Part shown: one piece after another, positions 1-10,911 of the stretch
How positions within the stretch are numbered: position 1 is the stretch's first letter
Layout: each line of letters begins with the position of its first letter
Source: Linyphia triangularis
Lineage: Eukaryota; Arthropoda; Arachnida; Araneae; Linyphiidae
Direction: 5' to 3'
Length of the DNA: 64,000 nt
Assembly (NCBI GenBank): GCA_963978545.1
Contig: OZ021725.1
Coordinates: forward strand, 9,985,346 to 10,049,345
Translations under genes and position numbers: made by a program
The notes under the pieces: generated by a model
What the model saw: only the letters and a program-made list of their open reading frames with translations
The model's database searches: none
What the model was told of the DNA's origin: nothing

Positions 1-57
1 TATCACATTTCAGTAGTGTAACTTAGCTAGTGTTTTTGAAATTTCATACCTGTGTAT

Positions 58-704
58 TAGACTGAGAGGCGACTGCAATTTTTGGATCCCGTCGAACAAT
101 ATTCTGAATTTTTTATAGAAATTGGAGAAAAATGAGTAGATTACGAAACCACTGGCAAAAATGGCCGAAACTGGTCAAAAATCGACTTTTAATAAGTTGA
201 ACTAAATCCAATTGCCAAATGCGCCGTAACTTGCCAAATAATGAGCATTTTTTTATTTGGTAACCCTCACTCTTTAATTTTCAATTAAAAAGGTTGCAGA
301 CGATTCGGATGTGTGGCAACGGTCTACTTGCATCTTTCACAAATGAGCCAAACTGGCAAGAAACATTACGCCACTGATGACGTAACAGATGTTGCCAATT
401 TGGCTTACTTTTAAAAGATACAAGTTTTCCGAGCCAGAGATCAGAAATCGTTTGCGCTTTTTCTCATTGAAAATCAAAATGCAATTGGGTTGCCAGACGA
501 ATAAGTTTGTTCTCTTTTTGGCAAGTTATGACATATTTGGCAATCGGATTTTAGTTCAACTCATTCCATGTCGATTTTTGACCAGTTTCGGCCATTTTTT
601 GCCACGGCAGACCAGTGAATTCGTAAACTACTCACTTTTCTCCAATTTCTATAAAAAAATTCAGAATGATGTTCGATGGGGTCAAAAAATTGCCTCTCGG
701 ACTA
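58..704. mobile_element. Foldback MITE, family A, copy 1
   Basis: The two ends are inverted copies of each other, beginning at a TA followed by a sequence close to GTCCGAGAGGCGACTGCA. The inverted similarity runs inward for about 200 bp per arm and, more weakly, to the centre near 376, where the motif TTACG..CA-TGACGTAA is itself palindromic. Copies at 1023, 16684, 26195 and 51553 have the same ends and similar lengths (647-673 bp), which fixes the borders. The short ORFs inside (for example 389-769) recur in several copies and show no family signature, so I treat them as chance. A TA target fits a Tc1/mariner-type mobiliser (inference). Confidence 0.75.
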
Positions 705-811
705 TATCCAACATACCACTTGACTTTTCTGTCTTCCACAGTTTTGCTATTATGTCATTTACAAGTTAGGAACCCCTTTCTGAAAAGTCCTGAAATGCAT
801 TTAGTTATTGA

Positions 812-978
812 CCACCTGATGGCTGTGGGGTTAGCACTCTGGCCTCGCATGCCAAAGGTGCCGGTTTCGAATCCCGGTTTAGGAACGTATGCTCGTTGTG
901 GTTTGGAATCCACGTAAAGCTTTAGGTCCCGGTGTAACTTGTCTGGTCTTTGTGTGGCTCAATATTTCGCAGTTATGA
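812..978 (+). mobile_element. tRNA-derived SINE, family S2, copy a
   Basis: An A-box-like segment (TGGGGTTAGCACTCTGG) is followed about 35 bp later by a B-box-like GTTTCGAATCCCG, the spacing of an internal RNA polymerase III promoter. A tRNA-unrelated body follows. The same unit lies at 48011-48198 on the minus strand with a target-site duplication, and a broken one lies near 44327-44715. It does not fold as a functional tRNA. Confidence 0.6.
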
Positions 979-1022
979 CTTATCAAAGGTAAGGACAACG
1001 CTCTGAAAGACCTTGAATTTAT

Positions 1023-1683
1023 GAGACTGAGAGGCGACTGCAATTTTTGGATCCCATCGAACAATATTCTGAATTTTTTATAGAAATTAGAAAAAAATGA
1101 GTAGATTTCGAATCCACTGGTCTGCCGTGGCAAAAATGGCCGAAACTGGTCAAAAATCGACTTTTAATAAGTTGAACTAAATCCAATTACCAAATGCGCC
1201 ATAACTTGCCAAATAATGAGCTTTTTTTTATTTGGTAACCCTCACTTTTTAATTTTCAATTAAGAAGGTTGCAGACGATTCGGATGTGTGGCTATGGCTT
1301 ACTTGCATCTATTAAAAGGGAGCCAATTGAGCAAAAAATATTACGTTACTTATGACGTAACTGATTTCGCCAATTTGGCTTACTTTGATTAGATTATAAG
1401 TTTTCTGAGCCAAAGATCAGAAATCGTTTGCGCTTTTTCTCATTGAAAATCAAAATGAAGTGGGTTGCCAGACAAATAAGTTTGTTCTATTTTTGGCAAG
1501 TTATGACATATTTGGCAATCGGATTTTAGTTCAACTCATTCCAAGTCGATTATTGATCAGTTTCGGCCATTTTTGCCACTGCAGACCAGTGGATTCGTAA
1601 TCTACCCACTTTTCTCCAATTTCTATAAGAAATTCAGAATTATGTTCGATTGGGTCCAAAAATTGGAGTCGCCTCTCGGACTA
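1023..1683. mobile_element. Foldback MITE, family A, copy 2
   Basis: Second copy of the palindromic family, in direct tandem with copy 1 and about 320 bp from it; a SINE lies between them. The left TA is mutated to GA. The central TTACG..TGACGTAA motif is near 1335-1355. Confidence 0.75.
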
Positions 1684-2220
1684 TATGTACTTGTAGAGAA
1701 AAGTTAATAATGATGCCTAAAAATATCTTCGGAATATTTCCTCATCTATTGTTTACTAAACACATTTAAGGTCCAAGAATACACATTCACCTAATAGCTG
1801 TCAAAGTGATTACCTTGATATGAAATTTCATTTTATAGCGCGTCTTGGAAACAGCTGCCTTCTTATTTACGCTTTGTTATGGGGCTGTCAGGTTAACTTA
1901 GATAGGCCTTAATTTTTAATATATATGCAAAGCAGTCGTTCTTGATCTTTTGTTTGCTACGGGAATTCTCGTCTGGGGGTATATGAATTTGTAAGCTGTT
2001 TGTGGTTAGTTGCCATTTGGGTTGTGGCTGGTTTAGAAACGGTGTTGTTTGCTTTATCCTGTGGGATATACGGTAAATAAATATTATATACTTAAATGGT
2101 AAATGTAATTAAAACATTTAGAATTCAAATTATCGGTCTATTAACCCTCTTACAGTCGTCCATTCGGGCTGAAACTTGGCAGATACGTTCGATGTCGATG
2201 TATTATAATTACTAACATCA
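1684..2220. other. Unassigned AT-rich interval
   Basis: No ORF or recognisable element. A short family D fragment is present at about 2150-2205, next to the minisatellite that follows. Confidence 0.5.
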
Positions 2221-2650
2221 TCATCATTATTTTTGATATTATTAATAATAATACTAATATTAATAATTACATTAATATTATTAATAATAATACTAATATT
2301 AATAATTACATTAATATTATTAATAATAATACTAATATTAATAATTACTTTAATATTATTAATAATAATACTAATATTAATAATTACATTAATATTATTA
2401 ATAATAATACTAATATTAATAATTACATTAATATTATTAATAATAATATTAATGTTAATATTACTAATATTATTAATATTAATGTTAATATTACTAATAT
2501 AATTAATATTAATGTTAATATTACTAATATTATTAATATTAATATTAATAATAATGTTAATATTATTAATAATAATATTAATAATAATTTTAATATTAAT
2601 AATAATTTTAATATTATTAATAAAGTTAATATTAATATTATTAGTATTTA
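2221..2650. repeat. TAATAT-type AT minisatellite
   Basis: Variable tandem array with a unit near 39 bp (TTAATAATAATACTAATATT plus spacer), degrading into ATT/AAT trinucleotides. The Leu/Ile-only reading frame across it is an artefact of composition. Confidence 0.9.
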
Positions 2651-2949
2651 ACTCTGCTATTTGTAGAACTTGAAGAAATAATTAAATAATACGGGGATAA
2701 AAAAGGGGAATGGATTTGGGACCACATTGGTACAGTTATACCCCCCCCCCCCCCACACACACATATATATATATTAGGCCGGGGCGAAAAAGTCGAAGTA
2801 TCTTGGATCTTTTAGCGGTAGTGCGGAAAAGTTGCGGACTCTTATTATTGAAAAATTTGTAAAATCTTAAAACTCTGAATTGATATCTTCTGTCGCCTGA
2901 ATGGGTCGAATGTAATGAAAATTTGACTAGAAATGCTTAACATTCAAAA

Positions 2950-3125
2950 CCGTATAGTGGCTAGCGTGCTAGCTTCTAGACCGCGAGGTTGCGGGTTCCG
3001 AGTCCCGTGTTAGGCATGGGTGTTTGTAAATGTATGTTGGTTTGTCTAATGACGAATGTTTCGGCGCATTATAGCCCTCGTGTTGCTGACGGTGCCAGAT
3101 AATCTGAAAACAACCAACCAACCAA
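2950..3125 (+). mobile_element. tRNA-derived SINE, family S1, copy a
   Basis: It has an A box (TAGTGGCTAGCGTGCTAGC) and a B box (GGGTTCCGAGTCCCG), then a 3' body ending in CCAACCAACCAA. It is nearly identical over its whole length to the copy at 31465-31640, whose target-site duplication defines the unit. Confidence 0.7.
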
Positions 3126-3324
3126 AGCTTAAAAATCAATAAATAATCATAGATTTCGTTGATCATTTTGTGGTAATGCTTAAAATTTACTGTTTTTTTT
3201 ATCAACAACACCTGTAAAATTTTTTAGAATTATACGTTAATATCTTCTGCCGCCTTAAAGGCACCGAATTTTGAAAAGAGAGAGCGAGAGAGATTTTTTA
3301 TTTTTTTTTATTTTTTATTTTAAC

Positions 3325-3783
3325 CCTTTTGCTGTCACCCAATTCTTCTGAAACCTGGCAGATAGATTCGATGTGATGTCAATGACAATGCATTCTCTAA
3401 AAATTTTGGGGCTGTTGCTGTCACTAAAATATCGCTTTTAAGGAATACTAATGAACCGACTTGCCGTCATCCAATCGCGCTGAAATAGCATTGAAGAAAC
3501 TCTTTCCTGTTGGCAATTTTTTTTTTAATAAATAAATAATAAAATTGCTTTAATCAGAATAAATTAATGATATTTGGATGTGCATGTGAGTGAGACGTTC
3601 ATTTTTTATAAATAAATTTGTAAAAGAAGTTTACCGCACATTTTGTCGATAGAAATGTTTTTGATATTTAAAATTAGATGCAGACACCAAACACACGCTG
3701 TGTTAACGGATATAAAAATTGGCAATGGATATAAAGGATTTATATAAAAAAAATTTGTTTGGCAATAAAGCTTATATATTGGT
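3325..3783 (+). repeat. Dispersed repeat family D
   Basis: It carries the family D signature CTTGCCGTCATCCAATCG and, in earlier units, the gattcgatgt...gacaatgcattct motif. It ends in the family D tail (ATAAAAATTGGC). The same order of units is seen at 14870-15800 and 22686-24070. Confidence 0.6.
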
Positions 3784-4335
3784 AATAAAGCGTATGCAGC
3801 TTTCGCTGTGGGCGACAGGTCTCGATCCCAAGACCATTGGAACTCGAGAGAGATACTTTACCGCCGTGCAAAAGAGTACTCCCGTGCACAGAAGTTTTAT
3901 CTGTTATTTGATGTCGCCACATATAGCCCCCTTCCAGTGACGAAGGAGCGATACTGTTGATCAACGTCTGATGGGAGTTGGAGGTTTGGGATGCTTGTTG
4001 CATCGTTGTGTCCGCTTGTTGCGGTGTTGCACCCGAGTTGCGTATGTGGTTGTTTGTTGCGAGTTGCTTGTGGTTGTTTGTAGCAAGTTGCGTGTTGTTT
4101 GTTGCGAGTTGCGTATGTGTTGGCTTGTTGCGATGAAGTGTCTCCTTTCAGAAGCGCAGATAGATGGCAGCATGATTCGTTTTCAGTCCGGGTCACCAAT
4201 AAAGCGTATGCAGCTTTCGCTGTGGGCGACGGGTCTCGATCCCAAGACCATTGGAACTCGAGAGAGAGGCTTTACCGCTGTGCAAAAGAGTACTCCAGTG
4301 CACAGAAGTTTTATCTGTTATTTGATATCGCCACA
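3784..4335 (+). repeat. Direct-repeat pair around a TTG-rich minisatellite
   Basis: A 137-138 bp sequence at 3784-3921 recurs at 4199-4335 with few differences, 415 bp apart in direct orientation. The 277 bp between them contains a short array based on GTTGTTTGTTGCGAGTTGC (about 4010-4130). The repeats contain a B-box-like GGTCTCGATCCC. A tiny LTR-type (TRIM) element or a tandem duplication are both possible; I see no PBS or polypurine tract. Confidence 0.5.
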
Positions 4336-5600
4336 GTAATATTATTAGAAATATTTAAAAAAAAAAATTAATGAAATTATTTTTAATTCATTGAAATTGA
4401 AAAATACAAAATAGACTTTTCTATATTCCTCTACTCTATAATGCAGACTATTCCTTGAGAAAAAATACATTTAATATCTTGGCTTTAATTTTTCCAATTT
4501 GAATAGAATAACATACGAATAGCTATTCTTAACTTTTAGTAGTAAAGATACAATAAACATTAACTTAGCAATACTATTTCCTGTCCCGATACAGTATTTT
4601 TTATAATACGTAAAGAAATTTCTGTCTAGAATATTCAATAATTGAATTCCATACTTATAAACAGTTTGATGTTTCCTTATTCACTTCAATTTTGACTTTT
4701 TTTTACTTCGACAAAACATTACTATCACCTCTCCTTTGACATATTTCGAGAGAAATTTTAATGAATAATAATTAAGCCAAATTCAATTACCATCTCCTTT
4801 TGAATTTTCCTTTCAAGTATGTTCCCTTGGGATGAGATTTAAAAATGAATATATTTTATTTTCATTTTTTCTCTCCCCCCCCTCCTTTCCCAAGACTATT
4901 CGAAAGCAGTTTATTGATATTTTATTTCGAAAACTTCTTCTGCAGATTATCTGCAATCCATTAATTAGTAATTAAAAAATAAGATTTCCTTTTTAAATTT
5001 CAATTTGTTTAAGTTACACGTTATAATAAGGCTTAGTTTGAAAACCTTTGTCATGTTTATATTATCGGGGGAAAAGAGGGACTCACATTGCAATTCGCGA
5101 AAGTTTTATAAAAATCGTACTGGAATCCAAGAGTTACTAATTACAATATCTAATTTATAAAATGTTTTAAATTTAGTAGGAATAAGTGGCAGAAAATTGG
5201 ATCAGCGTGGGAATATTTCTCTAAAATTACATTGGTACAAAATGTACAATATTTAATAAGGTACTTTAAAAATATCTAAATTAAGCATTCCAACCACGCC
5301 CAAATCCTGCACCTGTTCGTTCCCAACGATCAACAACTTAAAAGAAGAATAAATGATGAACTTTGGATTATAAGTTCTTTAAAATATAATTAGTACAATT
5401 GAACAAACGGGCTTCGCTATGTTTATACAATAATATTTTTAATGTAATTAAATTACATCTACGCGCATTAGAGTAAGTATTCTTGTACTTTCAGAGCAAT
5501 TTTTGATTATTATTACTGTTATTGTTATTACGTATTATATTATTTCATAATTGTATTTTAATTCATAATTGTAATACATAATTTCATAATTGTATTTTTA
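4336..5600. other. Unassigned AT-rich interval
   Basis: No convincing ORF and no match to any other repeat in this window. It may be older or unique DNA. Confidence 0.5.
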
Positions 5601-5604
5601 ATAT

Positions 5605-6230
5605 TATTATTACTGTTATTATTTTACTATTATTATTGTTATTATTTTACTATTATTACTGTTATTATTTTACTATTGTTATTGTTATTATGTTACTATT
5701 AAAATTATTTTACTATTATTACTATTGTTATTATTTTACTGTTGTTGTTATTATTGTTATTATTTTACTATTGTTATTGTTATTATTTTACTATTGTTAT
5801 TGTTATTATTTTTACTATTGCTATTGTTATTATTTTGCTATTGTTATTGTTATTATGTTACTATTGTTATTATTTTACTATTGTTATTGTTATTATGTTA
5901 CTATTGTTATTATGTTACTATTGTTATTATTTTACTATTGTTATTGTTATTATTTTACTATTGTTATTGTTGTTATTTTTACTATTGTTATTGTTATTAT
6001 TTTGCTATTGTTATTGTTATTATGTTACTATTGTTATTATGTTACTATTGTTATTATTTTACTATTGTTATTGTTATTATGTTACTATTAATATTATTTT
6101 ACTATTATTACTATTGTTATTATTTTACTGTTGTTGTTATTGTTATTATTTTACTGTTGTTGTTGTTATTATTATTGTTATAATTATTATGATTATTATT
6201 ATTATTATTATTATCGTATTTGCTACTATT
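5605..6230. repeat. TTA/TTG-type minisatellite
   Basis: About 600 bp of interleaved TTATTATTTTACTATTGTTA-like units with 18-24 bp spacing. Frames of 151-227 codons rich in Leu, Tyr, Cys and Ile cross it in more than one phase; they arise from composition. Confidence 0.9.
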
Positions 6231-7058
6231 TTCATAATTATTATTGCTATTATTTTATTTAATTATCGTACTTGTTGTTGCAAAAATTATTATTCTTACG
6301 ATTATTACTATTGTTATTATTTTGATTATCGTATTTGTTGTTGCTATAATCTAGGTGCACGGCAATGCACCCGCCAAGTTCACTGCCAGCCATCTTTTAC
6401 TGGAAGCCACTCAGCAGTATTTTGACCTCCCATATCTGCGTATTACAGTAATCGATATAGATAAACAACTGGATAAACTGCTTAACGGTGGAGAAACGAG
6501 CCGTTGCCACCGCGGAAGCGAGATGTTTGGATGGAGGAATTTGTATTGCCGATGTGGATTTTCTTCGATCTTTATGGGGTATTCGCGTTACTTTTGATAT
6601 TTGGCAAGCAAAAAATAAATTAAAAATAAAATATATTTGAATAAAATAGTTTAACCAACAAATATAACTGATCAAAATAATTCTAAGTATAGGATTTGTA
6701 TATTTAGAACAAACATTTGAGATTAGTTACTGTCGATATCTGTAAACGTGTTTCATCTTTATTGATCCGAATTTAATTCTTTAAAATTTAAATTACGTGA
6801 ATTAAATGTTTTAAAAATAAATTATTATGTACAAGTTATGAGAATACAGTAAACAAATGAAAGTAGACTTTTAAACTAGATTTATGTTAGAAGTAGAAAT
6901 TAAAAAAAATTGAAGAAATACAGTAAACCAGTTGAAAATATGTAATAATAAGATTGCAAAATACAAATTCATACATTCAATACACCAATTCAAAGAACAA
7001 TTTAAGTTTGAAAGGCAAACTATTATACTAATTTTTTATACTCAATATTATTATATAA
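6231..7058. other. Unassigned interval
   Basis: An 80-codon plus-strand frame at 6355-6597 has no family I know. A stretch of about 22 bp in it (near 6450-6475) matches in inverse orientation a sequence near 13335-13360, so both may come from one decayed repeat. The rest is AT-rich and featureless. Confidence 0.35.
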
Positions 7059-7524
7059 TGGTGCACAAATTGTCTGTATATATTGTAAATAGTGATGTAT
7101 TATTTCAAAATTCTATTGTAATTTGTTTTTATCTTATTTTATTTATTAATTAATAGCGATTATACAAGTTAGAAAAAGGTGGCAACACCTAAAGCAATCG
7201 AGAAGTTTCGAGATATTTCTTTTCCGATGAATTGGCTGGAAATTTCGCGAATGTCTCACGCGCTTGTATAAAAAAGACTGGAGAACGGGAAAGTTTTCAG
7301 ATTGACTTCGGACTTCGTTGAAAGCTGATCGCTTTGTTTACCTATTGGAGTGAGCTTGTATAATCGCTGAATTCGAAGTTATATTTGTTGAAGCTTTTGT
7401 TGAAGCTTGAGAGTAATTAAAATGTTGCCTGTGAATAAATTTGGTGAGTTTTCTGAAGAGAGAATAAATATTTTTAAACCGTGAAAACTGTGCCATCATT
7501 GCCTCAGTGGAAAAATTCATAACA
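7059..7524 (+). mobile_element. Solo LTR, family LTR-1
   Basis: Same LTR as in the complete element at 7861-11340. It begins TGGTGCACAAATTGTCTG, ends AAAAATTCATAACA, and has ATAA on both sides as a 4-bp target-site duplication. It is 466 bp against 429 bp, because it keeps a segment near 7215-7255 that the complete element has lost. No internal region is present, as expected after LTR-LTR recombination. Confidence 0.85.
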
Positions 7525-7707
7525 ATAACTTATGATTTTAAATATATAAGTTTTGAAACTTATTTATTGCAAGTCAAACACATATATTTATTTGGTCCTA
7601 TAATTCTGAAATGAGAAAAATGTAGAAAACTTTACCAAAATTAAATAAGTACAGGCATTGTTCATAATAATATTACAGAAAATTGTTTTTGAGGATTTCA
7701 AGTTAAA

Positions 7708-7860
7708 AATCAAATAAATTACATAGTTTAATAAAAAAAATTTAAATGGAGAAAAAATTTAAAAAGTAGTCGGGGAGTTTTCCCAAGCAAAAAAAAAAAA
7801 ATGTTTTTTAGTTAATCCAGATCTAAACATTGTTAAAAAGGACCAACTTATTCAATTTAT
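7708..7860. repeat. Left copy of a duplicated flank
   Basis: This 153 bp, directly abutting the 5' LTR, recurs at 11351-11502, just after the 3' LTR, with only homopolymer-length differences. In the right copy the sequence runs uninterrupted through the point where the left copy is joined to the LTR (TTCAATTTAT then GAATGATGG). Confidence 0.85.
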
Positions 7861-8031
7861 TGTTGCACAAATTGTCTGTATATATTGTAAATAGTGACGT
7901 AATATTTCAAAATTCTATTGTAATTTATTTTTATCTTATTTTATTTATTAATTAATAGCGATTATACAAGTTAGAAAAAGGTGGCAACACCTAAAGCAAT
8001 CGAGAAGTTTCGAGAATGTCTCACGCGCTTG

Positions 8032-8040
8032 TATATAAAA
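8032..8040 (+). promoter_or_regulatory. TATA box of the 5' LTR
   Basis: TATATAAAA lies about 170 bp into the LTR, with the presumed start of R about 30 bp downstream. The matching element in the 3' LTR is at 11083-11090. Confidence 0.65.
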
Positions 8041-8227
8041 GACTGGAGATCGGGAAAGTTTTCAGATTGACTTCGGATTTCGATGAAAGCATATCGCTTT
8101 GTTTACCTATTGGAGTGAGCTTGTATAATCGCTGTATTCGAAGTTATTTTTGTTGAAGCTTGTGTTGAAGCTTGTGAGCGATTACACTGTTGCCTGTGGA
8201 TAAATTTTGTGAGTTTTCTGAAGAGAG

Positions 8228-8233
8228 AATAAA
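8228..8233 (+). promoter_or_regulatory. Polyadenylation signal AATAAA in the LTR
   Basis: AATAAA lies about 55 bp before the LTR end. It is retained in every copy of this LTR here (11279-11284 in the 3' LTR) and would define the R/U5 boundary. Confidence 0.6.
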
Positions 8234-8290
8234 TATTTTTATCCTGAAAAACCTGTGCCATCATTGCCTCAGTGGAAAAATTCATAACAG

Positions 8291-8308
8291 TGGTGTCAGA
8301 AGTGGGAT
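8291..8308 (+). other. Primer-binding site, tRNA-Leu type
   Basis: TGGTGTCAGAAGTGGGAT begins one base after the 5' LTR. It starts with TGG, the complement of the tRNA CCA end, and the rest is complementary to the 3' end typical of animal tRNA-Leu. The tRNA assignment is from memory of the family. Confidence 0.7.
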
Positions 8309-8321
8309 CTCGAAATTTTGA

Positions 8322-10859
8322 ATGCCGACAACTAGAGGAATGATGGAAGACCAAATGAAGCAGTTGATGGAAATGATTGTTGGAATGAAGGCCCAACAGG
8401 AAACCACCGCCGCCGAAATAAAAGCTGGACAAGAATCAACCGCCGCTACAATCGCCGCTGGTCAAGCCCGTCAAGAAACGACAAATGCTGAACTCGCCGC
8501 CGCAATTGCCGCCAGTCAAGAAGCGACATCACCAGACATTAAAGCTTTACAAGAAGCGACATCATCAGATTTTAAAGCTTTGCAAAATGCAACGTCATCT
8601 GACATGAAAGCTTTGGCCGATAAGTGCGAGTCCACATTCGCAGCCGTAATCAAGATCAGGGAAGAAATGAAAACCGAGCTAGCGTCAATGGTAGAATCTA
8701 CTATTATGGAGACAACATCATCGGTCCTGCAATCCGTGAAGGAAGACGTTCTCACTGCTGTAAGAGATGAAATGGAAGAAAAGGTTTCCACTATCAAAGA
8801 AGAGCAGGGAAAATTCATGGATGCTGTAGAAGAAAGGCTACGGAAAATAGAAACTCGCGAAGCTGTGACCATTGCAACGCCTAATTGGGATAATGTTTCC
8901 ACTCCCTTTATTGCGCCACGTTCCAGCATCAAAGTGGCCCTTTTTGATGGGAGGTCGTCTTGGCGCGTTTATCAAACGCAGTTTGAAATGATTGCTTCTG
9001 CGAATGGTTGGGACGATACTTCGAAGGCATTCCATCTCGCAGCATCTCTTCGAGGTGAAGCTGCTGACATTTTACAGACACTACCTGAAGAGAAGCGGGG
9101 AGAATTCGTGGCGCTGGCAAGTGCGTTGGAGTTAAGGTTTGGGGAGCAGCATCTAAAGGATTACAACAGACTGCAATTGAAAGTGAGACAACAGAAGGCC
9201 AATGAAACTCTTCAAGAGTTGGCGTCAGATATAGAAAGACTGTCGCTCCTCGCTTTCCCAGACTGTCCCCCGGATGTACGAGATGATCTTTCGCTGCAGT
9301 ATTTCATCGACGCTATTCAAGATCCCGATGTGCAGCAGGCGGTAAGGTTATCCCAAAACAAAAACCTGAAGTCTGCCCTCGTGTACGCCATGAGAGTGGA
9401 ATCCGCGCAGCTAGCTTCTGGAAAAGACCGACGATATGTGTGCGGTGCATTAGCCGAGGATTCTTCTGACTTTGTCACCAGTAAGCTTCGAGAACTGGAG
9501 AGCAAAATTGATCGAATGATGAGAAGCTATCCCGGAGCCAGGAATCGAAGGACCAGAGTCATTTGCTGGCACTGCAAACGGGAAGGGCATATACGACGTA
9601 ATTGCCTTGATTTGAAAAAGAGAAGGGATAACACTACCACGGAATCTCAACAACTGAATCTAAGAAGATGCCATCTCTCAGGGCAGAAGCTTCAATGCAG
9701 AACAGGTGAAGCCACGACCAGTCGTTTCCACTTTTCATCCCGACAAGGAGGAAACCAGGGTTTATTCGTGAAGGAGGAGATCAACGGAACTCCATGTCGT
9801 CTAATCGTCGATTCGGGAGCGAACGTTACGATCGTAAGGACGGACGTGGCTCGTCGCCTGAACAGCCGACTCCTCTACACAGCGCCCTCTGTTTCTCTAC
9901 AAACTGTGTCTGGTGGTAATATCTCTGTGAATGGGAAATTGCAAGTGGACATTGCCCTTGGATTTAACACCTACAAGCACACCGTTTATGTTGCCGAAAT
10001 TGTAGATCCATGCATTCTCGGACTAGACTTTTTGAAGAAAAATGGAATTACGCTGAATTTTGAGGAAAGCAAGCTGCAAACATGGAGAGGCGAAGTTCCT
10101 TTGCACGATCTAGACATGAAAGAGCTGTGCGTATATCGGATTATGGCTCATGACGACAATGTCATAGAGAATGCTGAAGAGTCCACATCTATGAAAAGTA
10201 CCTCACCAGCCTCGGAAAGAGAACCGAAGAAAGTGACATTGATGAAACCCTCCCAGGAAGTGGTTCATGTGGAAATGGACAAAGTTAGTGAAGAGGGAAT
10301 CGACATCCGTACTCCTGTTACAAGCATCGAACGGAGGTCCCGGGATCTATCAGCTGCACCCGCGGATGATTCGGACGCAATCTCAAAATCATATAACCAG
10401 CAAGATGGGGATCAGAAACTTTCACCGCTTCTGTTGGCATACGGGAGCGCAACTCACGAGACCACCGGATTTTCTCCATCGCTAACGATGTGTGGAAGAG
10501 ACCTTAGGCTCCCCAGCAACCTCCTCTTTGGACAACCACAGGACACTCCTTCCTCGCCTGTCCAGTATCTAGATGATCTGCAGGCACGTTTGGAAGCCGT
10601 ACATCGGTTCGCCAGAGAGAGAAACAACATCATGACCGAGCGCATAAAGATCCGGTACTATGCCAAGGCCATGGACCGTTCATTCCAGGAAGGTGACAAA
10701 CGTCGGAAAGGACTCTCCCCTAAGCTCCAGACGAACTGGGAAGGGCCGTATGGGATCCTTAACAACGACGTCGTGGTGAGAATTCAAAGGACACCTTCCT
10801 GTAAACCTAGAGTTGTACACTACAATAGGCTAGCCCCATATTATGGTAGAAGTCATTGA
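8322..10859 (+). CDS. Gag-protease fused to integrase C-terminus
   Basis: 845 residues from the first ATG after the primer-binding site. Residues 1-165 are Ala/Glu/Thr-rich with short repeats of the type QEATSxxxKALQ, likely helical. Residues ~195-370 resemble the Ty3-type capsid (Gag) domain. A CCHC zinc knuckle (CWHCKREGHIRRNC) starts near 414. An aspartic protease has its active-site DSGA at 497-500 and an ILGLDF motif near 565. From about residue 690 the sequence becomes the end of integrase (LLAYGSATHETTGFSP, then a basic tail near NRLAPYY). Reverse transcriptase, RNase H and the integrase zinc-binding and catalytic domains are missing, yet the frame is unbroken across the junction near 10370-10400. 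The product could assemble and process Gag but not copy or integrate DNA. Confidence 0.88.
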   Translation: MPTTRGMMEDQMKQLMEMIVGMKAQQETTAAEIKAGQESTAATIAAGQARQETTNAELAAAIAASQEATSPDIKALQEATSSDFKALQNATSSDMKALADKCESTFAAVIKIREEMKTELASMVESTIMETTSSVLQSVKEDVLTAVRDEMEEKVSTIKEEQGKFMDAVEERLRKIETREAVTIATPNWDNVSTPFIAPRSSIKVALFDGRSSWRVYQTQFEMIASANGWDDTSKAFHLAASLRGEAADILQTLPEEKRGEFVALASALELRFGEQHLKDYNRLQLKVRQQKANETLQELASDIERLSLLAFPDCPPDVRDDLSLQYFIDAIQDPDVQQAVRLSQNKNLKSALVYAMRVESAQLASGKDRRYVCGALAEDSSDFVTSKLRELESKIDRMMRSYPGARNRRTRVICWHCKREGHIRRNCLDLKKRRDNTTTESQQLNLRRCHLSGQKLQCRTGEATTSRFHFSSRQGGNQGLFVKEEINGTPCRLIVDSGANVTIVRTDVARRLNSRLLYTAPSVSLQTVSGGNISVNGKLQVDIALGFNTYKHTVYVAEIVDPCILGLDFLKKNGITLNFEESKLQTWRGEVPLHDLDMKELCVYRIMAHDDNVIENAEESTSMKSTSPASEREPKKVTLMKPSQEVVHVEMDKVSEEGIDIRTPVTSIERRSRDLSAAPADDSDAISKSYNQQDGDQKLSPLLLAYGSATHETTGFSPSLTMCGRDLRLPSNLLFGQPQDTPSSPVQYLDDLQARLEAVHRFARERNNIMTERIKIRYYAKAMDRSFQEGDKRRKGLSPKLQTNWEGPYGILNNDVVVRIQRTPSCKPRVVHYNRLAPYYGRSH

Positions 10860-10898
10860 ATGGCTTAAGGACTTCACTACCCGGGACGTGCAGTCTTT

Positions 10899-10911
10899 AA
10901 GAAGGGGGAAA
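10899..10911 (+). other. Polypurine tract
   Basis: AAGAAGGGGGAAA directly abuts the 3' LTR, as needed for plus-strand DNA priming. Confidence 0.8.

Larger units (their letters stand above)
7861..8289 (+). repeat. 5' LTR
   Basis: It runs from TGTTGCACAA to TTCATAACA, in the standard TG...CA form. It includes the TATATAAAA promoter element and the AATAAA signal listed separately. Confidence 0.92.

Noticed and set aside
389..1133. Recurrent short ORFs (RYKFSEP, RQTSGF motifs) as a conserved small protein
   Set aside because: They recur only where family A DNA recurs, on both arms, with different ends and stops. Similarity follows from the shared transposon DNA.
2233..2502. 89-codon Ile/Leu frame
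   Set aside because: Produced entirely by the TAATAT minisatellite; no start context or domain.
5636..6425. Overlapping frames of 151-227 codons
   Set aside because: Same low-complexity TTA/TTG array read in different phases; multiple overlapping open frames show it is composition.
8322..10859. Complete Pol polyprotein
   Set aside because: No YxDD-type reverse transcriptase, RNase H or integrase catalytic core is present between the protease and the integrase tail.
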